This document shows positions 6,005-7,879 of a stretch of 7,879 bases of DNA, piece after piece. A model generated the notes under the pieces. The model made no database searches and was not told the DNA's origin. It worked only from the letters and a program-made list of their open reading frames with translations. Location: positions 1 to 7,879 of the forward strand of contig CANGXK010000114.1 in NCBI GenBank assembly GCA_947457715.1. Reading direction: 5' to 3'. This stretch comes from Gemmatimonadota bacterium (lineage in GTDB: Bacteria > Gemmatimonadota > Gemmatimonadetes > Gemmatimonadales > Gemmatimonadaceae). Both the position numbers and the translations under genes were made by a program. Every line of letters starts with the position of its first letter. Positions within the stretch are counted from its first letter, which is position 1.

Positions 6005-6313
6005 TCAGGGTGCCGGGAACGCGTGCGATCGCATCCGGACCCCGGCACTCGCCGCCAACTGGCGCACGATCGAGTCCTGATACACCACCACCCCCCGAAG
6101 CGAGTCGATTTGCATCTGCAACATCGCGTTCTCTTCGCGCAGGTCGACGACAATCGCCCCCAGATCGAGCACAGCCTGCCCCGACGACAGTTCACTCGTG
6201 GGCGTCGGTACGCCGCAAGCGGTGGCCGGCCCGAGCGCAATGGCGAGTATGACCGCGAGGCGCGCCGCCCATGGTGCCGTACGGGGATGATGACGGCGGA
6301 TTTCGGATGACAC
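6005..6313 (-). CDS. small coiled-coil lipoprotein, unknown function
   Basis: A 102-residue protein starting at GTG (6313), with GAGG about ten bases upstream. The N-terminus is basic (RRHHPR), followed by a hydrophobic stretch (about 16-32, ARLAVILAIALGPATA) and Cys33, giving a probable but weak lipobox ATA-C (Ala rather than Leu at -3). Residues 48-86 form a near-perfect heptad pattern: a = Val48, Val55, Asn62, Ile69, Val76, Val83 and d = Leu51, Leu58, Leu65, Leu72, Gln79, Leu86, so a parallel coiled coil anchored at a membrane is expected. There is no terminal Lys for peptidoglycan linkage as in Lpp. The frame stays open to an ATG at 6418, but that would put over 50 residues before the signal peptide and overlap the pseudopilin start. 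It is followed by pfkA on the same strand and may be co-transcribed. No named family recognised. Confidence 0.65.
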   Translation of the reverse strand: MSSEIRRHHPRTAPWAARLAVILAIALGPATACGVPTPTSELSSGQAVLDLGAIVVDLREENAMLQMQIDSLRGVVVYQDSIVRQLAASAGVRMRSHAFPAP

Positions 6314-6411
6314 CGTTCGACGGCCTCGGACTGATCGTGTACTCCCGCGCGGCGACAGATGCGCTGCTCTCTCGATATAGCCGTCGCGCTCCATCACCGA
6401 TACCCTTTCCC

Positions 6412-6891
6412 ATGCCACCGCGCGCCACGGCCCTTACGCACGTGTGCCTACACACCCGCTGTCGTCCTCGCCCGCGCCGAGGCGCGACCCTCGTTGAGCA
6501 GCTCTGGCTGCTGGCACTGACCGGCGGACTGGCGAGCCTCGCGATCGCTTCCGGCGGTCCGCTGTTCGCCACGCTCGATGTCGCGATGGCGACGCAGGAA
6601 ACCCTCGATCTACTCGGCCTCGCCCGCGACCACGCCATTGCCACCGGCGTCCGCACGGCCGTGCGCTTCGACGTCGCCACGACCCGCGTCATCGTGCACG
6701 TCGACGGCGACACGATCGCCGTTGGCGATTTTCACGGCCGCGGCCTCACGCTCCAAGCGACCCGCGATTCGCTCAGCTATGCACCGTCAGGGCTGGGTGT
6801 CGGCGCCGCCAATCTGCGCCTCGTCCTCGCACGAAGCGCCCGAGCCGACACGATTACGGTGTCACGGCTCGGGCGCGTGCAACGGCGATGA
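6412..6891 (+). CDS. GspH/FimT-like type IV pseudopilin
   Basis: A 159-residue type IV pilin-like protein. The N-terminal leader of 24 residues is very basic at its end (RCRPRPRRG). It is followed by the prepilin peptidase site G24/A25 with ATLVEQLW: Glu29 is at the conserved +5 position, and a hydrophobic helix runs to about 49. After that comes a GspH-like pattern: helix ETLDLLGLARDHAIATGVRTAVRF, then beta strands ending in LSYAPSGLGVG and TITVSRLGRVQ, the usual C-terminal hairpin of GspH/FimT proteins. By family these are minor pseudopilins that prime or tip type II secretion or type IV pilus fibres; FimT-like ones can bind DNA. No other pilus or secretion gene is visible, so it is an isolated copy. 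The frame is open 47 codons upstream, to 6271, but that part overlaps the divergent lipoprotein gene and is not signal-like. No ribosome site is seen at 6412. Confidence 0.8.
   Translation: MPPRATALTHVCLHTRCRPRPRRGATLVEQLWLLALTGGLASLAIASGGPLFATLDVAMATQETLDLLGLARDHAIATGVRTAVRFDVATTRVIVHVDGDTIAVGDFHGRGLTLQATRDSLSYAPSGLGVGAANLRLVLARSARADTITVSRLGRVQRR
6836..6876 (-). terminator. strong hairpin in pseudopilin 3' end, possible terminator of the convergent helicase
   Basis: GCGCCCGAGCCG (6836-6847) and CGGCTCGGGCGC (6865-6876) are perfect 12-bp inverted repeats. Inside them ACAC (6848-6851) pairs with GTGT (6859-6862), leaving a two-base bulge and a 7-base loop. It is wholly inside the pseudopilin coding end. 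Read from the RhlE-like helicase it lies 80 bases after the stop and is followed by TTCGTG, only a poor U-run. Fold is certain from sequence; role is inference. Confidence 0.5.
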
Positions 6892-6906
6892 CATCGGGGC
6901 AGCCGC

Positions 6907-6966
6907 GCCGATCAGGTGCCGATCAGGTGCCGATCAGGTGCCGATCAGGTGCCGATCAGGTGCCGA
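6907..6966. repeat. 11-bp tandem repeat, five copies, over helicase stop codon
   Basis: GCCGATCAGGT is repeated five times without change (6907-6961), then five bases of a sixth copy follow (6962-6966). On the minus strand each unit holds TGA. The first in gene order (6958-6956) is the stop codon of the RhlE-like helicase, and the other copies fill the gap towards the convergent pseudopilin. Perfect identity points to recent expansion by slippage. Confidence 0.95.
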
Positions 6967-7879
6967 AGTCAAACCCCGGTACGCTGACGCGCGGAATTTC
7001 TTGGCCAATCGTGCGCTCGATCGTGCGCACCATGCCGATATCTTCGGCCGCCATGAACGTGTATGCATCGCCCGTGCTGGCGGCGCGGCCGGTGCGGCCG
7101 ATCCGGTGCACGTAGTCTTCCGGCTGCTGCGGCACGTCGTAGTTGATCACATGCGTGATGCCCGAGATATCGAGCCCGCGCTGCGCGATGTCGGTGGCCA
7201 CCAGCACCCGCAGCTTGCCCGACTTGAAGTCTTCGAGTGCCGCCATGCGCTCGCGCTGCGACTTGTCGGCGTGCATGGCCCCCGCCTTCACGCCGGCCTT
7301 CTCGAGATCCTGCACCACACGATCCGCCCCGCTCTTGGTCCGCGTGAACACCAGCACCGAATCATGCGCTTTCTTGGTGAGCAGATGCACGAGCAGGTCG
7401 TTCTTGAGGTGACGCGGCACCGGGTACACCGCATGCGTCACCGTGGTCGCGGCCGACGAGCGTCGGCCCACCTGCACCACCACCGGCTTGCGGAGATACT
7501 TGCGCGCCAACGCCTCGACTTCAGGCGGCATCGTGGCGCTGAACAGCAGCGTCTGCCGGTAGCGTGGCACTTGTTCGACGATGCGATTGAGCTGCGGCGC
7601 GAAGCCCATATCGAGCATCCGGTCCGCTTCATCGAGCACCAGCGTCTCGAGATACGAGAAGTCGACGTTGCGCTTCTCGAGATGATCGAGCAGACGTCCC
7701 GGCGTGGCGACGACCACGTCGACGCCGGCGCGCAACGCGCGTTCCTGCGGTTCGTAGCCGACACCGCCGAATACGGGGATGACGTCGACGGGCGCATACT
7801 TGGAATACTTGCGGACACTCTCCTCCACCTGGAGACACAGCTCGCGGGTGGGGGTGAGGACCAGTACGCGCGTCCGGCG
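6956..7879 (-). CDS. rhlE: DEAD-box ATP-dependent RNA helicase, RhlE-like (5' end outside window)
   Basis: The gene runs off the right edge: the frame is open through 7879, so motif Q and Walker A are not visible. The 307 visible residues hold, in order, motif Ia PTREL (10-14), Ib TPGR (59-62), II DEAD (83-86, VLDEADRMLDMGF), III SAT (114-116), IV VLVFTRTK, V ATDIAQRGLD (228-237) and VI HRIGRTGR (258-265). These unwind short RNA duplexes with ATP, in ribosome assembly or RNA decay. RhlE is the closest of the bacterial types by the wording of motifs Ib, V and VI and the ending IERTIGQEIPRVSVPGF. The protein stops right after this (GFDFGT), without the basic tail many RhlE proteins have. The stop codon is inside the 11-bp tandem repeat. 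A GTG at 7828 is an internal Val, not the start. Class is certain; the RhlE label is less so. Confidence 0.92.
   Translation of the reverse strand, partial: RRTRVLVLTPTRELCLQVEESVRKYSKYAPVDVIPVFGGVGYEPQERALRAGVDVVVATPGRLLDHLEKRNVDFSYLETLVLDEADRMLDMGFAPQLNRIVEQVPRYRQTLLFSATMPPEVEALARKYLRKPVVVQVGRRSSAATTVTHAVYPVPRHLKNDLLVHLLTKKAHDSVLVFTRTKSGADRVVQDLEKAGVKAGAMHADKSQRERMAALEDFKSGKLRVLVATDIAQRGLDISGITHVINYDVPQQPEDYVHRIGRTGRAASTGDAYTFMAAEDIGMVRTIERTIGQEIPRVSVPGFDFGT

Noticed and set aside
6314..6418. N-terminal extension of the lipoprotein to the ATG at 6418, and of the pseudopilin to 6271
   Set aside because: Both extensions would overlap the opposite gene's start and bury an N-terminal export signal behind dozens of residues. 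No convincing promoter boxes were found in the 98-bp gap for either gene.
6907..6966. Iteron-type origin or plasmid control repeats
   Set aside because: Five 11-bp units contain GATC and resemble iterons superficially, but there is no Rep gene, DnaA box or AT-rich region, and the repeat clearly derives from the helicase 3' end.

Overview
The window is 7,879 bp of GC-rich bacterial chromosome with third-position GC bias, long antisense shadow ORFs, little Shine-Dalgarno signal and mostly housekeeping genes. Gene content and style (group III-type phosphofructokinase, isolated GspH/FimT-type pseudopilin, Ala/Arg-rich proteins, small secreted proteins with signal peptides ending near 'SAQ') remind me of Gemmatimonadota. 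That is an impression, not a demonstrated assignment; other high-GC Gram-negative phyla are possible.

Layout. Positions 26-643 (-) encode a cysteine-free TetR/AcrR regulator. It is divergent from a GNAT acetyltransferase at 748-1356 (+), and the 104-bp gap contains a clear operator-like palindrome lying in a candidate tetR promoter. Positions 1357-1518 are a convergent gap filled with 8-bp tandem repeats arranged as two inverted blocks. Positions 1519-4218 (-) encode a large, diverged DExH-box helicase with an RGG-rich tail. Just upstream of it on the same strand is a small secreted protein (4247-4591). After a 272-bp gap with possible terminator hairpins comes 6-phosphofructokinase (4864-5943, -), preceded 61 bp upstream (25 bp if an earlier ATG is used) by a small coiled-coil lipoprotein gene (6005-6313, -). 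Divergent from that is an isolated GspH/FimT-like pseudopilin (6412-6891, +). This converges on a RhlE-like DEAD-box helicase (6956 to beyond the right edge, -). An 11-bp tandem repeat covers the helicase stop codon, and a strong hairpin lies in the 3' end of the pseudopilin gene.

How the genes fit together. There is no obvious single pathway. TetR plus operator looks like a self-contained autoregulatory unit that may also affect the GNAT gene. Secreted protein plus DExH helicase, and lipoprotein plus phosphofructokinase, are two plausible two-gene transcripts. I found no phage, IS element, CRISPR array, tRNA or rRNA. I did not find a convincing new multi-gene system. The most notable items are the two tandem-repeat elements in the convergent gaps, the TetR operator with a near-leaderless start, the diverged helicase, the mixed active-site signature of the phosphofructokinase, and the GCN4-like heptad pattern of the lipoprotein.
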